Below are positions 16,387 to 26,900 of a stretch of DNA of 64,000 nucleotides, piece by piece. A program made the position numbers and the translations under genes. The stretch is taken from the NCBI RefSeq assembly GCF_025060895.1, contig NZ_JANZKV010000042.1:124001-188000 (forward strand), written 5' to 3'. The notes under the pieces were generated by a model. The model was not told where the DNA came from and did no database searches. It saw only the letters and a list, made by a program, of their open reading frames with translations. Every line of letters starts with the position of its first letter. Position 1 is the stretch's first letter. The stretch comes from Stieleria sedimenti (lineage in GTDB: Bacteria > Planctomycetota > Planctomycetia > Pirellulales > Pirellulaceae).

Positions 16387-17334
16387 CTAGTTGTTGTCCG
16401 TCGCAGTCCCGACAAGTGCTTGGCGTTGATCCTCGGTCAGAATCTCGGCAGCGTTTCCGACTGCACGGATGAACTCGATGCGGTTGTTGACGGTCAGGCT
16501 GGCGATTTCCTTTGCCTTGGCTTCGATCTTGCTGATATCTGGCTGGTCAGCGGCGGTCAGTACCCACAGTTCCTGTTCGGCTTCAGCGATTTTGCGCTCC
16601 GAGGTGGAAGTCGCCAGCAACGAGGATTCCTTGATCGTGTTCAGCTTCTTTTGCTGCTGGTCGGTCAGCGTGATGTGTTCGGGATGATCGAGGAAGAATC
16701 CAGTCTGGCCGATGTGATAAAGATGCGATGCCCCTGGAAATCCAGGTAAGGCGGACGGCATCTCCATCCCGGCCATCGAATCCGATTTCATGGCGGGGTT
16801 CATTCCCATCATTCCCATGCCCATCATTCCTTTCTTGCCTTTCATCATCGACATCGTCCCCATGCCGCCCATGCCTTTGCTCATCATGCCCTTTCCCATG
16901 CCGGACGATTGGCTGCCGGAATCCTGAGACATGTTTTTCATGCCGCCCATCGTCCCCATTCCCATGCCGCCAGAGCCCATCGACATGCCGCCGGACTCGC
17001 TCGAATCATTGGCGTCCTGGGACATGCTTTTCATACTGCCCATGTTCTTCATTCCACCCATCGCTTTGTTACTCGACATGCTCGGCATGGAACCGTCGGT
17101 TGCGTAACGGGCTTGGTGCTGTGCCTTGAGAGCCGCTTCCAGTTGCCCCACTTTCAATCGCAGGGCTTGCAATTCCGACGCGAGATCACCGCCTTCTGCT
17201 TTGGCTGGTGGCGTATCGGAGTGATTTGCTTGCGTGTCGCCAGTCGTTTGTGCGACGGAAGAGACGCTTGTCAACAGCGCGATCAGTGCCACGCAAGCGA
17301 ATGAGACAAGTGACAGTGTACGTTGGGTGAACAT
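16387..17334 (-). CDS. Met/Gly-rich Spy/CpxP-like periplasmic protein
   Basis: A 315-residue protein with a signal peptide (residues 1-28), a short coiled coil (ASELQALRLKVGQLEAAL), about 110 residues rich in Met and Gly (repeats such as MGGMKNM and SMSQD), and a C-terminal helical domain with two LTxxQ-type motifs (ITLTDQQQKKL and LTEDQRQAL), the mark of the Spy/CpxP/CnrX superfamily. A Met-rich stretch fits Cu(I) binding in the periplasm; the helical domain may act as chaperone or metal sensor (inference). A CsoR-type box lies at 17402-17418, 68 bases upstream of its start. Confidence 0.82.
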   Translation of the reverse strand: MFTQRTLSLVSFACVALIALLTSVSSVAQTTGDTQANHSDTPPAKAEGGDLASELQALRLKVGQLEAALKAQHQARYATDGSMPSMSSNKAMGGMKNMGSMKSMSQDANDSSESGGMSMGSGGMGMGTMGGMKNMSQDSGSQSSGMGKGMMSKGMGGMGTMSMMKGKKGMMGMGMMGMNPAMKSDSMAGMEMPSALPGFPGASHLYHIGQTGFFLDHPEHITLTDQQQKKLNTIKESSLLATSTSERKIAEAEQELWVLTAADQPDISKIEAKAKEIASLTVNNRIEFIRAVGNAAEILTEDQRQALVGTATDNN

Positions 17335-17401
17335 TTCTTGGACCTCGGAGCCTAGTTGGCTGTATTGGGAGGGGAAGCGCGACGGCAGGCACCTGCCCTT
17401 G

Positions 17402-17418
17402 ATACCCAGTGCGGGTAT
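17402..17418. promoter_or_regulatory. CsoR-type operator
   Basis: ATACCCAGTGCGGGTAT, a 17-bp near-palindrome of the form ATACC-N7-GGTAT. The same form occurs at 20751, 34862 and 44058. It lies upstream of the Spy-like gene. Confidence 0.72.
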
Positions 17419-17646
17419 ATTTAAACTGTGACCTTCGTGAGGATTGGGACGTTAGGGAGGCGACCGGGTCGGTAAGTTACGCAAAGCAACCGCGCTACTG
17501 CACGAATGAAAACCCAGTCCAAGCGATGTTCTCGGTCGCGTGAACTGGTTTTATTACAAACTTGGCGGCCAATTCCTTTGAATCTCGATCAAATCAAGCG
17601 AGCACGGATGCAACGAAAGTGCGTGAACGCCATGCCTGCTGCGAAA

Positions 17647-18216
17647 TCACTCGCTAGCATCGGGTGCTGCGTGTCCTTCGTGCTTGTCGTCGCCGGTCAT
17701 CTTCATCAACTTGGCGTGATCTTTCCTGATCTCGTCCAGCGCGGTCGTCAACTTCGTGGCCATGTCGCCGCAAATCTTGCCGTCGGGGGTTTCCTTGCAG
17801 CATTCCATGTGCAGCATCTTTTGAGTTTCCGAGGCTGCCGCGAGCTTGTTGTCGATGACTTTGACCTGCTCGACGACTTGCGGGTTATCGACGTACACCT
17901 CGCGAACGATGCCCATGTCGCGTTGGATCCCCTGGAGTTGCATGCCCAGCATTTGCGATTCAGCGTGCGTGATCGCAGGGTTGATCACCGGCGCCTGGGT
18001 TGTGTAGCTTCCGATGCTTCGCGAGTAATCGCGGGCATGTTGGATATTGCGCGACGTTCGCTGATTGGCCCAGAAACCCTTTCCGGGACTTTGCCGTCGC
18101 TCGACGGTCGAGCGAATTTTGCTGCCTTGCGCCGACGCGGGCTGGGCAGCCAGCGATGCAAAGGTGAACATAGCGGCCAGGGTCAGCGCAGCGATTCCGA
18201 ACGGTTTTGTACTCAT
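17647..18216 (-). CDS. Exported helical protein with His-containing tail
   Basis: A 189-residue protein from the ATG at 18216 (AAGGAA upstream). It has a signal peptide (residues 1-30, ending PASAQG), a basic stretch with Arg/Ser, then predicted helices with two Cys groups (MECCKETPDGKICGD) and a short HEGHAAPDASE tail. No family was recognised. It is divergent from the ECF sigma gene and carries an ECF-type promoter at 18282-18311, so it is likely a direct sigma target acting in the periplasm, perhaps binding metal. Confidence 0.72.
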   Translation of the reverse strand: MSTKPFGIAALTLAAMFTFASLAAQPASAQGSKIRSTVERRQSPGKGFWANQRTSRNIQHARDYSRSIGSYTTQAPVINPAITHAESQMLGMQLQGIQRDMGIVREVYVDNPQVVEQVKVIDNKLAAASETQKMLHMECCKETPDGKICGDMATKLTTALDEIRKDHAKLMKMTGDDKHEGHAAPDASE

Positions 18217-18281
18217 TTGCGGGGTTCCTTTGTTGGAAAACCAGGGGATGTTTTGGTGAGGTCTCATTCTCACTCGCTGAA

Positions 18282-18311
18282 TTCGATGCTGGGCGATGTT
18301 GCGTCCTTCAC
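18282..18311 (-). promoter_or_regulatory. ECF-type promoter for gene 17647-18216
   Basis: On the minus strand: GTGAAGGA (18304-18311), 15 bases, CATCGAA (18282-18288). It lies in the gap between the sigma gene and its divergent neighbour. Confidence 0.75.
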
Positions 18312-18365
18312 GAAAAAGCCCGGATTTCCTCATTTTGCTGCTGTGTACGCCGGAGACGCAATTTA

Positions 18366-18947
18366 TTGAGTAATCCACGCATTACGAACGAGCAACAGTC
18401 GGGGAGGCCGGCGGTTGATGCCGCTACAACCGCCGCATTGATCCGCGAATGCATCGACGGAGACCATGATGCGATGGGTCGGCTGTACGAGCGTTGCAGC
18501 GGTCGCGTTTTTGCGCTGATGGTTCGCATGGTGGGTCGCCAGGACGCCGATGATGCGATGCAGTTGGCGTTCATGCGGATCTTTCGCAAACTTGATCGCT
18601 TCAGTGGCGGATCAAGTTTGGAAACGTGGATTTACCGTGTGGCGACGAATGAGGCGTTGCAATTTTTGCGACGTCGCAAGAGAGATAACGTCGACACGAT
18701 TCGCCATGAACCGGAATCCCAAATGAGTCAAAGTGGGCTTCGCTTAGAAGATGCCGAGATGCTGGAGACTGGACTTGCCAAGCTTGAGCCAGAACTGCGG
18801 GCGGTATTGACGCTGAAGGAAGTACAGGAACTCTCCTATGCAGAGATCGCCGAGATCATGGACATCCCTGAAGGTACCGTAGGCTCAAGGTTGAACCGGG
18901 CACGGCGAGAATTGCGGGACGAGCTTGAGCGACTGGGGTGGAGATGA
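18366..18947 (+). CDS. ECF RNA polymerase sigma factor
   Basis: A 193-residue protein starting at TTG 18366, ten bases after GGAG. No in-frame ATG exists near the conserved part; an ATG at 18207 would add a Cys-rich leader unlike any sigma factor and cross the divergent promoter. Region 2 spans about residues 30-85 (VRMVGRQDADDAMQLAFMR, FRKLDRFSGGSSLETWIYRV). Region 4 is the last 60 residues, with the HTH SYAEIAEIMDIPEGTVGSRL. It should direct polymerase to the GTGAAGGA-N15-CATCTAA promoters in this window, since no other ECF factor is present and one such promoter faces it. Its likely anti-sigma partner is at 3152-4147. Confidence 0.9.
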   Translation: MSNPRITNEQQSGRPAVDAATTAALIRECIDGDHDAMGRLYERCSGRVFALMVRMVGRQDADDAMQLAFMRIFRKLDRFSGGSSLETWIYRVATNEALQFLRRRKRDNVDTIRHEPESQMSQSGLRLEDAEMLETGLAKLEPELRAVLTLKEVQELSYAEIAEIMDIPEGTVGSRLNRARRELRDELERLGWR

Positions 18948-19023
18948 TGATCCTGGCGGCTGACGAGCGGGCCAATGAAATGACCCAACGCATCGGAGTT
19001 TGTTCGCTTCCCCACTCCCCCAC

Positions 19024-20652
19024 TCAATAAGGACATCCAACGGTCCGATCAATCTGTGCGATTGTGCCCGCAAGCGAGGCATTGATTCGAGCGAGCTGAA
19101 TCTCGAACATCAACAGCTCACGATAGGTTTCGATCAAGGCAAAGAAGTCGGTCCGTTCGCCTCGGTAGTCGGCAATCGCAAGCTTCAGCGTGTCTTCGGT
19201 GCGAGGAATGAGACGTTCTTCGTAAATGTTTGTTTGCTCGACAAATGAATCAGCTTGCACAAGCAAGCGTCGCAGTCGTCCATAGATTTCATCACGCTCT
19301 GCTTCAAGCCGTTGCATCGTACTGCCAGTGCGGCGACCGGCTTCGCGAACGCCTGCGTTGATTTTTTCTCTCCAGATCGGAAGTGTTGTGCCAAACGTAA
19401 TGCTGAGATTGTCATTCCCATTGGCGACCGGACTGATGACATCATGGCCATCGCTCACGATGCCCCAGTTGAGACCGACCATGAAGTCAGGGAAACGCTG
19501 GAGACAGGCGAGTCGCTGCTTTTCACGATCTCGTGCAATCTCGGCAGCGAGTCCGCGTAAGCTTGGATTGCATTGCTCGGCCTGTGCGATCAAAGCGTCA
19601 AGCTGCATTGGTGCGTCAGCAATGCCAAGTTCGTACGTTGCTTCGGCCAACAGTGACGTTGGCTGTTGCAGCAAGGATGCAAGGTCCGCCTGGGAGACTT
19701 CTTTTTGTCTCTGGAGCTGCACCAATTGATCGTCCAGCCGGTCCGTTTCTAACTGAGCACGCAACACGTCTTGCTGCGTGCCTCCGGCCCGATAACGAGC
19801 TTCGGCGACCTTCGTAAGGTCGTCTACCAAGTCTCGTGTTTCCTCGATTATTTGAATGGCGCGAGAAGCATACCAAATTTCGTAATATGCCAATCGCACC
19901 GACTCGGTGATCTGACGCTCGATGCGCTCGACTTCCGCTTGCGCCATTTGAGCTTCGCGGCTTACAATCGCACCTTTGGCACGCAGTTTGTCAGGGAAGG
20001 GCACGCCCTGCTGTAACGACATTTGGTTAGCGATACGACCGGCGGCGGTTTGTGTTGCGTAGTCGTGAAACGGCCAAAACGTGTTGTTGAATTGTGGGTC
20101 TGGGAGTGCAGTGACTTGTGGAATGCGGTCGAGTTCGGCGGCGACACGTTGTCGAGCGGCTCGAATGCTCGGGTGAGCCGCCAGGGCTTGTTGAACAAAA
20201 TATTCTACCGGCTGGCCGGCGGGAGAAGTGACGGACACGCCCTCTCGATTGCCTTCGAATTCCTCAAGTTTGGCTTTTGGAATCTCCGGCGGCGTGGCTT
20301 CATTGTCGCCATGGCGAGGCGAATCGAGTTGCATCAAGTCACCGAAACTATGCTCGGCGGTGCCTTCGGGTGACTGCGTGAACGTCCGTGGCGACTCAGA
20401 TACCACATCATCGGTGTAACCAGCCGGCCGAACGGCATCCACCTTGTCTTGACGCATTAATTGCGTTCGACTGCGGTTCTTCCTTGAATGAAAATCGGTC
20501 ACTTCCGTCCCGGAATTCGTCGCTTGGCCAGCTTTTGAGGAAAGTCGAATGCCTGATTGCGAGGCACACCCAGAGGCTGACGCAGTGATTACCGCAGCAA
20601 AGATTAGCCGTTTCGCTTGCTTGGCTATGAGTGTCTTAGATTGCCAATCCAT
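19024..20652 (-). CDS. TolC-family outer-membrane efflux lipoprotein (CusC type)
   Basis: A 542-residue protein with a lipoprotein signal (lipobox SASGC, lipidated Cys near residue 29), a disordered linker (about 30-145) and two OEP repeats with the long coiled-coil helices of TolC-like channels. It should form the outer-membrane exit duct for the RND pump encoded divergently at 21681-27468. The region between them (20653-20785) holds a CsoR-type box. A second, non-lipoprotein TolC homologue is at 33356-34810. Confidence 0.87.
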   Translation of the reverse strand: MDWQSKTLIAKQAKRLIFAAVITASASGCASQSGIRLSSKAGQATNSGTEVTDFHSRKNRSRTQLMRQDKVDAVRPAGYTDDVVSESPRTFTQSPEGTAEHSFGDLMQLDSPRHGDNEATPPEIPKAKLEEFEGNREGVSVTSPAGQPVEYFVQQALAAHPSIRAARQRVAAELDRIPQVTALPDPQFNNTFWPFHDYATQTAAGRIANQMSLQQGVPFPDKLRAKGAIVSREAQMAQAEVERIERQITESVRLAYYEIWYASRAIQIIEETRDLVDDLTKVAEARYRAGGTQQDVLRAQLETDRLDDQLVQLQRQKEVSQADLASLLQQPTSLLAEATYELGIADAPMQLDALIAQAEQCNPSLRGLAAEIARDREKQRLACLQRFPDFMVGLNWGIVSDGHDVISPVANGNDNLSITFGTTLPIWREKINAGVREAGRRTGSTMQRLEAERDEIYGRLRRLLVQADSFVEQTNIYEERLIPRTEDTLKLAIADYRGERTDFFALIETYRELLMFEIQLARINASLAGTIAQIDRTVGCPY

Positions 20653-20750
20653 GGCGTTCCATCCCTGATATGCTAGAAATTTGCGCTCGATTTCCGCCTA
20701 GTCAGCCAATTCCTATTGAACTTTTCGGCCAAATTTACGATATACAGAAT

Positions 20751-20767
20751 ATACCGGGTCTAGGTAT
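20751..20767. promoter_or_regulatory. CsoR-type operator
   Basis: ATACCGGGTCTAGGTAT fits ATACC-N7-GGTAT. It sits 19 bases before the GTG of the Cys-rich gene that heads the cusBA genes, and between them and the divergent TolC gene. Confidence 0.68.
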
Positions 20768-20785
20768 CTGTTTCGGAAGGATAAA

Positions 20786-21388
20786 GTGTTTCGCTCGCGT
20801 CTAATTCGTACCGTCGTCAATCTTTCACTGACCATCGCAATGATGATTCAGCCGGCGATGGCGTTGGTTTCCGCGGAAGATTGCGGTGTAAATTATGCTT
20901 CCGAGTACATGTGCGAAGGCTGCGGATGCTGCGAAGTCGCTTCACGAGACGACAAATGCAGTTGCTGTGGTGGTGGCGAAAAAGCCGACGGCGAAAATGG
21001 CTGTTGCACGGTCGAAGCGGAGTCCAATGATGCATGGGGCAGCTCCGACAGGACGATGTTTTCCCATGCCACTTTGGAACTCAAAGTCATTGCCATCAGC
21101 ACGGTCGAACCTGCGGCATTCGAGGGTTACGAAGCTGAAGCGGGCGATACGCAATCCAGCCACGAAGTTTCATCCACTTGCCGTTGTGGTGTAGAAGGCC
21201 CGCCGCTTGGTGATTCGGCACCGCCTAGGCCAACGGTTTCACCGCGTCAGTCCGTGGCGATCCGGCATTCAAATTTGGCCGACCTTTTCGGGGGGGCAAT
21301 GCCCCCGCGACCAGCCCGTCGCGATGTTGGCGAGAGCTTGCTTTCGCCACACTTCTCTCAAGTCCAGTTCTGCATCTGGCGGCTATAA
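20786..21388 (+). CDS. Exported Cys-rich protein heading the Cus operon
   Basis: A 200-residue protein beginning at GTG 20786 with GGAAGG upstream. It has a signal peptide (residues 1-28), then Cys-rich clusters (CEGCGCCEV, CSCCGGGE, GCCTVE) and a Cys-poor tail. It is the same design as 13314-13706: signal peptide, CxxCxCC-type clusters and a long variable end. Extracytoplasmic metal binding is likely (inference); no family was recognised. A CsoR-type box lies immediately upstream and the CusB-like gene about 290 bases downstream. Confidence 0.65.
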   Translation: MFRSRLIRTVVNLSLTIAMMIQPAMALVSAEDCGVNYASEYMCEGCGCCEVASRDDKCSCCGGGEKADGENGCCTVEAESNDAWGSSDRTMFSHATLELKVIAISTVEPAAFEGYEAEAGDTQSSHEVSSTCRCGVEGPPLGDSAPPRPTVSPRQSVAIRHSNLADLFGGAMPPRPARRDVGESLLSPHFSQVQFCIWRL

Positions 21389-21680
21389 GCTGCGCCTGCG
21401 ACTGTAGTTTCACGCGCGTTTCATAGCGTGTTCTGAAGCCGAAATCAGCGTCTGACGTTTTGCGAAGAACGTGTGCGCCGTTGGATTGCCCGATCAGTTC
21501 GTAGCTGCTGTCGTTCGACAGTGGGTCCCACTCGATGGCAGCACCGGAAGACACGCTCCGGGAAGACTCGCCTGACGACTTTTCTGCGCTCATAGCTCCT
21601 TCGAATTTACGATGATGAATCCCGCTAACCAATCACGACGCAGCGACTCGCTTACTACGGAGAACAAGGAGGATTTCAAG

Positions 21681-23876
21681 ATGACCGATAAAGACAACAT
21701 CCCAGCAGCGGAGGGCGAATTGCCCCCAGATCAGCCTGTGGAAACGCAAGCATCGGCAATCAAGACCCAGTCGGTCGAGAGTGCTTCGGAATCCTCGGAT
21801 GCGTCTGTTGCGACCGAACCGAGTTCCACATCGGAAGCCGAGCCCGCGCCCGCCGCGGCTTCCAGGCTGGACGGATTGGGATGGTTACTCCGTGTCGGCG
21901 TCAATGCTATCGCAGTCGTCGCCGTCGCGGCACTCATCCTATTGATGATTGGAGTTGCCCAGCGCGCAGAATGGGTGACTGCCAATGGGTTTTCTGGCGG
22001 TGCTGATGGCGAGGCTGCTGCCGACGCCGGTGGTGGTGAAGACAAACGTTACATCTGCCCCATGATGTGCACGCCGCCTTCGACAGAGCCGGGGCGCTGC
22101 CCCGTCTGTGCGATGGAGTTGGTCGAAGCAACCGGGGGCGGCGGCGGTGACGGAATCTCGGTCACGATCGAATCGTCTGCTCGCCGTTTAGTTGGGATTC
22201 AAACTGCGACCAGCAAGATGGGTGAAGTGAATCGAACGATTCGCACGATCGGTTCGATCGATTTCGATGAAAGCCGACTTTCGACCATCTCCGCGTACAT
22301 CGACGGACGTTTGGAGGAATTGTACGCCGACTACGTTGGCGTCGAAGTCCGCGAGGGCGATGACCTGGCATTGATCTACAGCCCGAAACTCTACTCCGCA
22401 CAAACCGAATACATCACCAGCCTGGAAAGCAAGTCGGTTGGACGTTTTAGTGTCAACAGCCCGAACATGCAGGCAATGGCTCGCGAAAATTTGAGTGAAC
22501 TAGGAATGACTACCGGTCAGATCGAAGATCTCCGCAAAAGTGGGAGGCCGGAATCACGTATCCGAATCAAATCCCCGCAGACTGGAACTGTTTTGGAAAA
22601 GGCCGCGGTCGAAGGCGACTACGTTAAGACCGGGCAAAAGATATACCGCATCGCTGATCTGACATCCGTTTGGATGATGCTGGATTTGTTTCCCGACGAT
22701 GCAGCATCGGTTCGGTTCGGCCAACAAGTTGAAGCTGAGATTCAGTCGATGCCTGGCGAAGTCTTTACCGGCCGCGTCGCGTTCATTGATCCGACCGTCA
22801 ACCCGACGACTCGTACGGTTCGTGTCCGTGTTGAAGTGATGAATTACGATGGAAAGCTGCGTCCGGGTGATTACGCAACGGCTCGCATCAGCGTTCCCGC
22901 GATACCTGCGGACATGGTTTACGATCCGGCGCTTGCTGGCAAGTTCATCAGCCCGATGCACCCACAAGTGATCCGGGGCGAACCTGGCGACTGTCCTCTT
23001 TGCGGCATGGACTTGATACCAACGGCTCAGCTCGGCTACTCGCCTGAGCCAGTGCCGTCGCAGCGTGTCGTTACAGTGCCGCGCGACTCAGTGTTGCTTA
23101 CCGGTGAACAGGGTGTCATCTACGTCGAGACCGAACCAGGACGATTCGAGATTCGCCGCGTCACGGTTGGAGCGATGAACGACGAACAGGCAATTATCGT
23201 CGAAGGGATGGCGGCAGGCGAAACCGTCGCAACAAACGGCAATTTTCTAATCGACTCGCAAATGCAGCTTGCTGGCAATCCATCGTTGATGGACCCCAGT
23301 AAAGCACCCAGCTATTCACCAGGCCCACTCGAACTCCCCAGTCGTGATCCGGTCATGTTGGCTGGTGAGTCGGGCGTACAGTTCGATCGTGCCTACGATG
23401 CTTATTTCGAGATTCAGTGCGCGATGGCGGCCGACAGGACGCCCCCACCGGTGGCGCTCAATACACTGTTGGATGCTCTTAACAAACTCGAAATGTTTCC
23501 AGACGTCCCAGACGACGCCCAGTCACGTTTTGCAAGTGCACGGCGGGGTGCGTCAAGGATGGACGGTTCACTCGAAACCGCTCGTGAAGCTTACCGCAGT
23601 GTCAGCCACGCGCTTTTGCATGCCGCAACCGTCACACGCGGCCCCAAGACGGCAGCAAAGCTAACGCACTATTATTGCCCAATGGTACCTGGGGGCGGTG
23701 GCGATTGGATGCAACCTGGAGGAGACCTGCAAAATCCGTATTGGGGAAGCGAAATGCTGACCTGCGGCGAGACCGTTCGCGACATGTCGGTCAGTCGTAG
23801 CGACGTCACCACGACGGGCGAAGCCGTCAGTTTCAAAGTGATCGGGTTCGGAGATGAATTGGGAGAGATGCAATGA
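21681..23876 (+). CDS. cusB: RND efflux membrane-fusion protein, CusB-like, with two heavy-metal-binding motifs
   Basis: A 731-residue protein. The ATG at 21681 is chosen over 21612 because AAGGAGG lies just upstream. It has a cytoplasmic Ser/Glu/Ala-rich head (about 60 residues), a membrane helix, then a heavy-metal-binding motif (CPMMCTPP...GRCPVCAMEL), a CusB-type barrel, lipoyl and helical core (RTIRTIGSIDFDESRLS, GTVLEKAAVEGDYVKTGQKI), and a second metal motif (FISPMHPQ...GDCPLCGMDL). A further C-terminal domain (about 590-730) has CPMVPGGGGDWM. It links the CusA-like pump to the outer-membrane channel. Confidence 0.9.
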   Translation: MTDKDNIPAAEGELPPDQPVETQASAIKTQSVESASESSDASVATEPSSTSEAEPAPAAASRLDGLGWLLRVGVNAIAVVAVAALILLMIGVAQRAEWVTANGFSGGADGEAAADAGGGEDKRYICPMMCTPPSTEPGRCPVCAMELVEATGGGGGDGISVTIESSARRLVGIQTATSKMGEVNRTIRTIGSIDFDESRLSTISAYIDGRLEELYADYVGVEVREGDDLALIYSPKLYSAQTEYITSLESKSVGRFSVNSPNMQAMARENLSELGMTTGQIEDLRKSGRPESRIRIKSPQTGTVLEKAAVEGDYVKTGQKIYRIADLTSVWMMLDLFPDDAASVRFGQQVEAEIQSMPGEVFTGRVAFIDPTVNPTTRTVRVRVEVMNYDGKLRPGDYATARISVPAIPADMVYDPALAGKFISPMHPQVIRGEPGDCPLCGMDLIPTAQLGYSPEPVPSQRVVTVPRDSVLLTGEQGVIYVETEPGRFEIRRVTVGAMNDEQAIIVEGMAAGETVATNGNFLIDSQMQLAGNPSLMDPSKAPSYSPGPLELPSRDPVMLAGESGVQFDRAYDAYFEIQCAMAADRTPPPVALNTLLDALNKLEMFPDVPDDAQSRFASARRGASRMDGSLETAREAYRSVSHALLHAATVTRGPKTAAKLTHYYCPMVPGGGGDWMQPGGDLQNPYWGSEMLTCGETVRDMSVSRSDVTTTGEAVSFKVIGFGDELGEMQ

Positions 23877-23937
23877 ACGATCAACCAGAATCTCGAACGG
23901 GTAAATCGGTTGGCAATTTGAATAACCAAGGAGGTCG

Positions 23938-26900
23938 ATGGTGCTCAACCTAATCATACGCTTTTGCGTCAAAGAACCTTGGCTGGTCGTATTTCTCACG
24001 ATTGGCTTGAGTGTGGGCGGTTGGTTCGCTTTCAAGGCGGTGCCGATCGACGCGATTCCTAATGTCGGCGAGAACCAAGTCATCGTACTGACGCCGTGGC
24101 CTGGGCGTTCACCGAAAGACATTGAAGATCAAGTCACTTATCCGTTGAGCGTGTCGTTGTTGGCCGTTCCCGGCGCTGAGTCCGTCCGTGGAAAAAGCAT
24201 GTTCGGCTATAGCTTTGTCCAGGTCACGTTCAAAGATTCGATCGACTTCTACTGGGCACGTAGCCGTGTCTCCGAACAGCTTGGTAGTGCAGCGTCTCAG
24301 TTACCCGAGGGAGTTGTTCCTCAGCTAGGCCCCGACGCGACGGGGCTTGGGCAGGTCTATTACTACACCCTAAAATCGCCCAAAAAAGGCATGAGCTTGG
24401 CAGAGCTTCGCAGTTTGCAAGACTTTGTCATCAAGTATGAACTGCAAGCCGTCGAAGGTGTCAGCGAAGTCGCTTCGATCGGCGGTTACGTTCGCCAATA
24501 TCAAATCGAAGTTGATCCCGACAAACTTCGTTACTACAACGTCTCGCTCGACAAACTTGCGACGGCGATTAAGGGATCGAATGTTGATGTAGGAGCAAAA
24601 ACGGTCGAATCGACGGGGATGGAGTTTATTGTTCGTGGCAAGGGCTTCCTTGGAACCGATGGCGACAAGTCCAAAGCGATTACCGACATCGAAGAGACGG
24701 TCATCTTGCAGCGCAAGGGCATTCCCGTGCGCGTCAGCGACGTCGCTCAAGTTCAACTTGGTCCGGATTTCAGACGCGGCGCTCTCGATTACAACGGCGC
24801 CGAAGCGGTCGGTGGCGTGGTGGTCATGCGATACGGTGAAAACCCACGCGTCGTGATTGATCGTGTCAAAGCCAAAATTGCCGCGATCACGCCCGCGCTG
24901 AAGGGCGTGGAAATCCACGGCGTCTATGATCGCAGCGGCCTGATCGACGAAACGATGGCGACACTGACGCACGCATTGCGTGACGAGATCATCATCACCG
25001 CTGTTATCATCTTACTGTTCTTATTGCACATCCGCAGCAGTTTCGTGGTCGCGATTTGCCTGCCCGCGGCAGTACTCATGTCCTTTATCGCGATGCATGT
25101 CGTTGGCGTGGAGGCAAATATCATGTCGCTCGCCGGAATCGCCATCGCCATCGGCACGATGGTCGATATGGGCATCATCGTTTCGGAAAACATTTACCAG
25201 CATCTGGCTGACTGGGAAAAAGACAATGGAGAGACCGGGAGTGCGGGAGACAGGGAAAAATCCCGATCGGAAGTCGTCTATGAAGCCACGATCGAAGTGG
25301 CGCCCGCAGTGGTGACCGCGGTGGCGACAACCATCGTCAGCTTCTTGCCTGTCTTCTTTCTGACGGGACGTGACTACCGCCTCTTTTCACCATTGGCCTA
25401 CACGAAGACATTCGCGATCGCGGCAGCCATGATCACGGCGGTGACGATCGTCCCGGCACTCAGTCGCATTATGCTGCGGAGTGCAAATTACCGCAAGCGA
25501 ACGGCATTGGCTGCAGCGATCGCATTTGCGACTTTGCTGGCGGTGACTTCGCATTTTCTGTGGGGCGATGACTTGGGTGCATTCGCAGGACTTGAACAAT
25601 GGATCGTCACGCTTCTTGCGGCCGGGATTGGATTGATCGCTGGATGGCAATTGTTTCGTGAACGCATTCGCCCGATTGAAGAAATTCCGTCGAGCCGTTT
25701 TGTTCGTTGGATTTATGCGGCCAGGTTGCGTCACGCCCTGAATCACAAAGCGTTCGCATTGTCGTTCCCGGCCATGCTCCTGGTGCTAGGCCTTGGAGCG
25801 TATTTCGGCATGCCGACCATACTGCAACCGGTCGAGCGAACGGCCCGCGTTTTCGGTGCGGAGCTAAATGACTTCCCCGGCTACGTTGACGCCAAACATG
25901 TCTTTACCGGTTTACAAAGTGATGACTGGATCGCGCTCGATGAAGGGAGTTGGTTCTACATGCCAACACTCTATCCGGCGGCCAGTTTTTCGCAGGCGAT
26001 GCAAGTGCTGCAAACGCAGGATGTGTTGATCGGGCAAATCCCTGAAGTGAAGGATGTGCTGGGCAAGATTGGTCGCGTGGAATCGGCACTCGACCCAGCC
26101 CCCGCTGCGATGGTTGAAACGTACGTCATGCTGAAGCCAGAGAGCGAGTGGCGTGAAGGCGTAACGGCCCGTGACATTTGGGATGAAATTAACAAGGTCG
26201 CCACCCTGCCCGGTGTTACCCCCGCCTCAGCGCTGCAACCGATCGAGGGCCGGGTGGTGATGCTGCAATCGGGTATTAAGGCTCCAATGGCAATTCGAGT
26301 TTACGGGGACGATCTAAAGACCTTGGCCGGTGCGGCAATGGATGTTGCCGGAACATTGAAAAAGTCGCCGCACATCAATTCGGGAACTGTGAACCCTGAC
26401 ATCGTGCTTGGAAAGCCCTATATCGAGTTCACCGTCGACCGGGAGGCCGCATCGCGTTACGGCTTGAGCGTCTCAATGGTCAACCAGGTGATCGAAACCG
26501 CGCTCGGCGGCATGAATCTGATTAAAACTGTCGAAGGCCGCGAAAGATACCCTGTGCGACTGCGGTACAACCGCGACTTGCGTGAGCGGATCGACCAACT
26601 CAATCGACTTCCGGTTGTGACACACAGCGGCGCCGTGGTTCCGCTTGAGGAACTCGCGGCGTTAGAAACGACTTGGGGGCCGGGTGCAATCAACAGTGAA
26701 AACGGTCGCTTGGTCGCTCACGTTTCGTTCATGACGAACGGATCAAAAGGTGACCTGGAATCTGTCTCTGCGATCGAAGAGCAGCTTCGACTCGCTCAGT
26801 CGCTTCCAGTTTCTCATCCTGATCATTTGGGACTTCCGGCGGGCTACTCGCTCGAAGCGGTGGGAAGTTTCCGCAATCAGATCGAAGCCAACTTACGGCT

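Noticed and set aside
18207-18365. N-terminal extension of the ECF sigma factor from ATG 18207
   Set aside because: It would add 53 residues with five Cys unlike sigma factors and would pass through the divergent promoter. TTG 18366 has a well-placed GGAG.
21225-21592. Minus-strand frame starting MSAEKSSGESSRSVSSGAAI between the Cys-rich gene and cusB
   Set aside because: The first 65 codons look mildly protein-like, but the rest is antisense to the Cys-rich gene and no ribosome binding site or homology is evident. Left out as more likely chance.
25225-25266. Frameshift or assembly error in cusA
   Set aside because: The G-rich stretch keeps frame, and the RND sequence continues normally on both sides.
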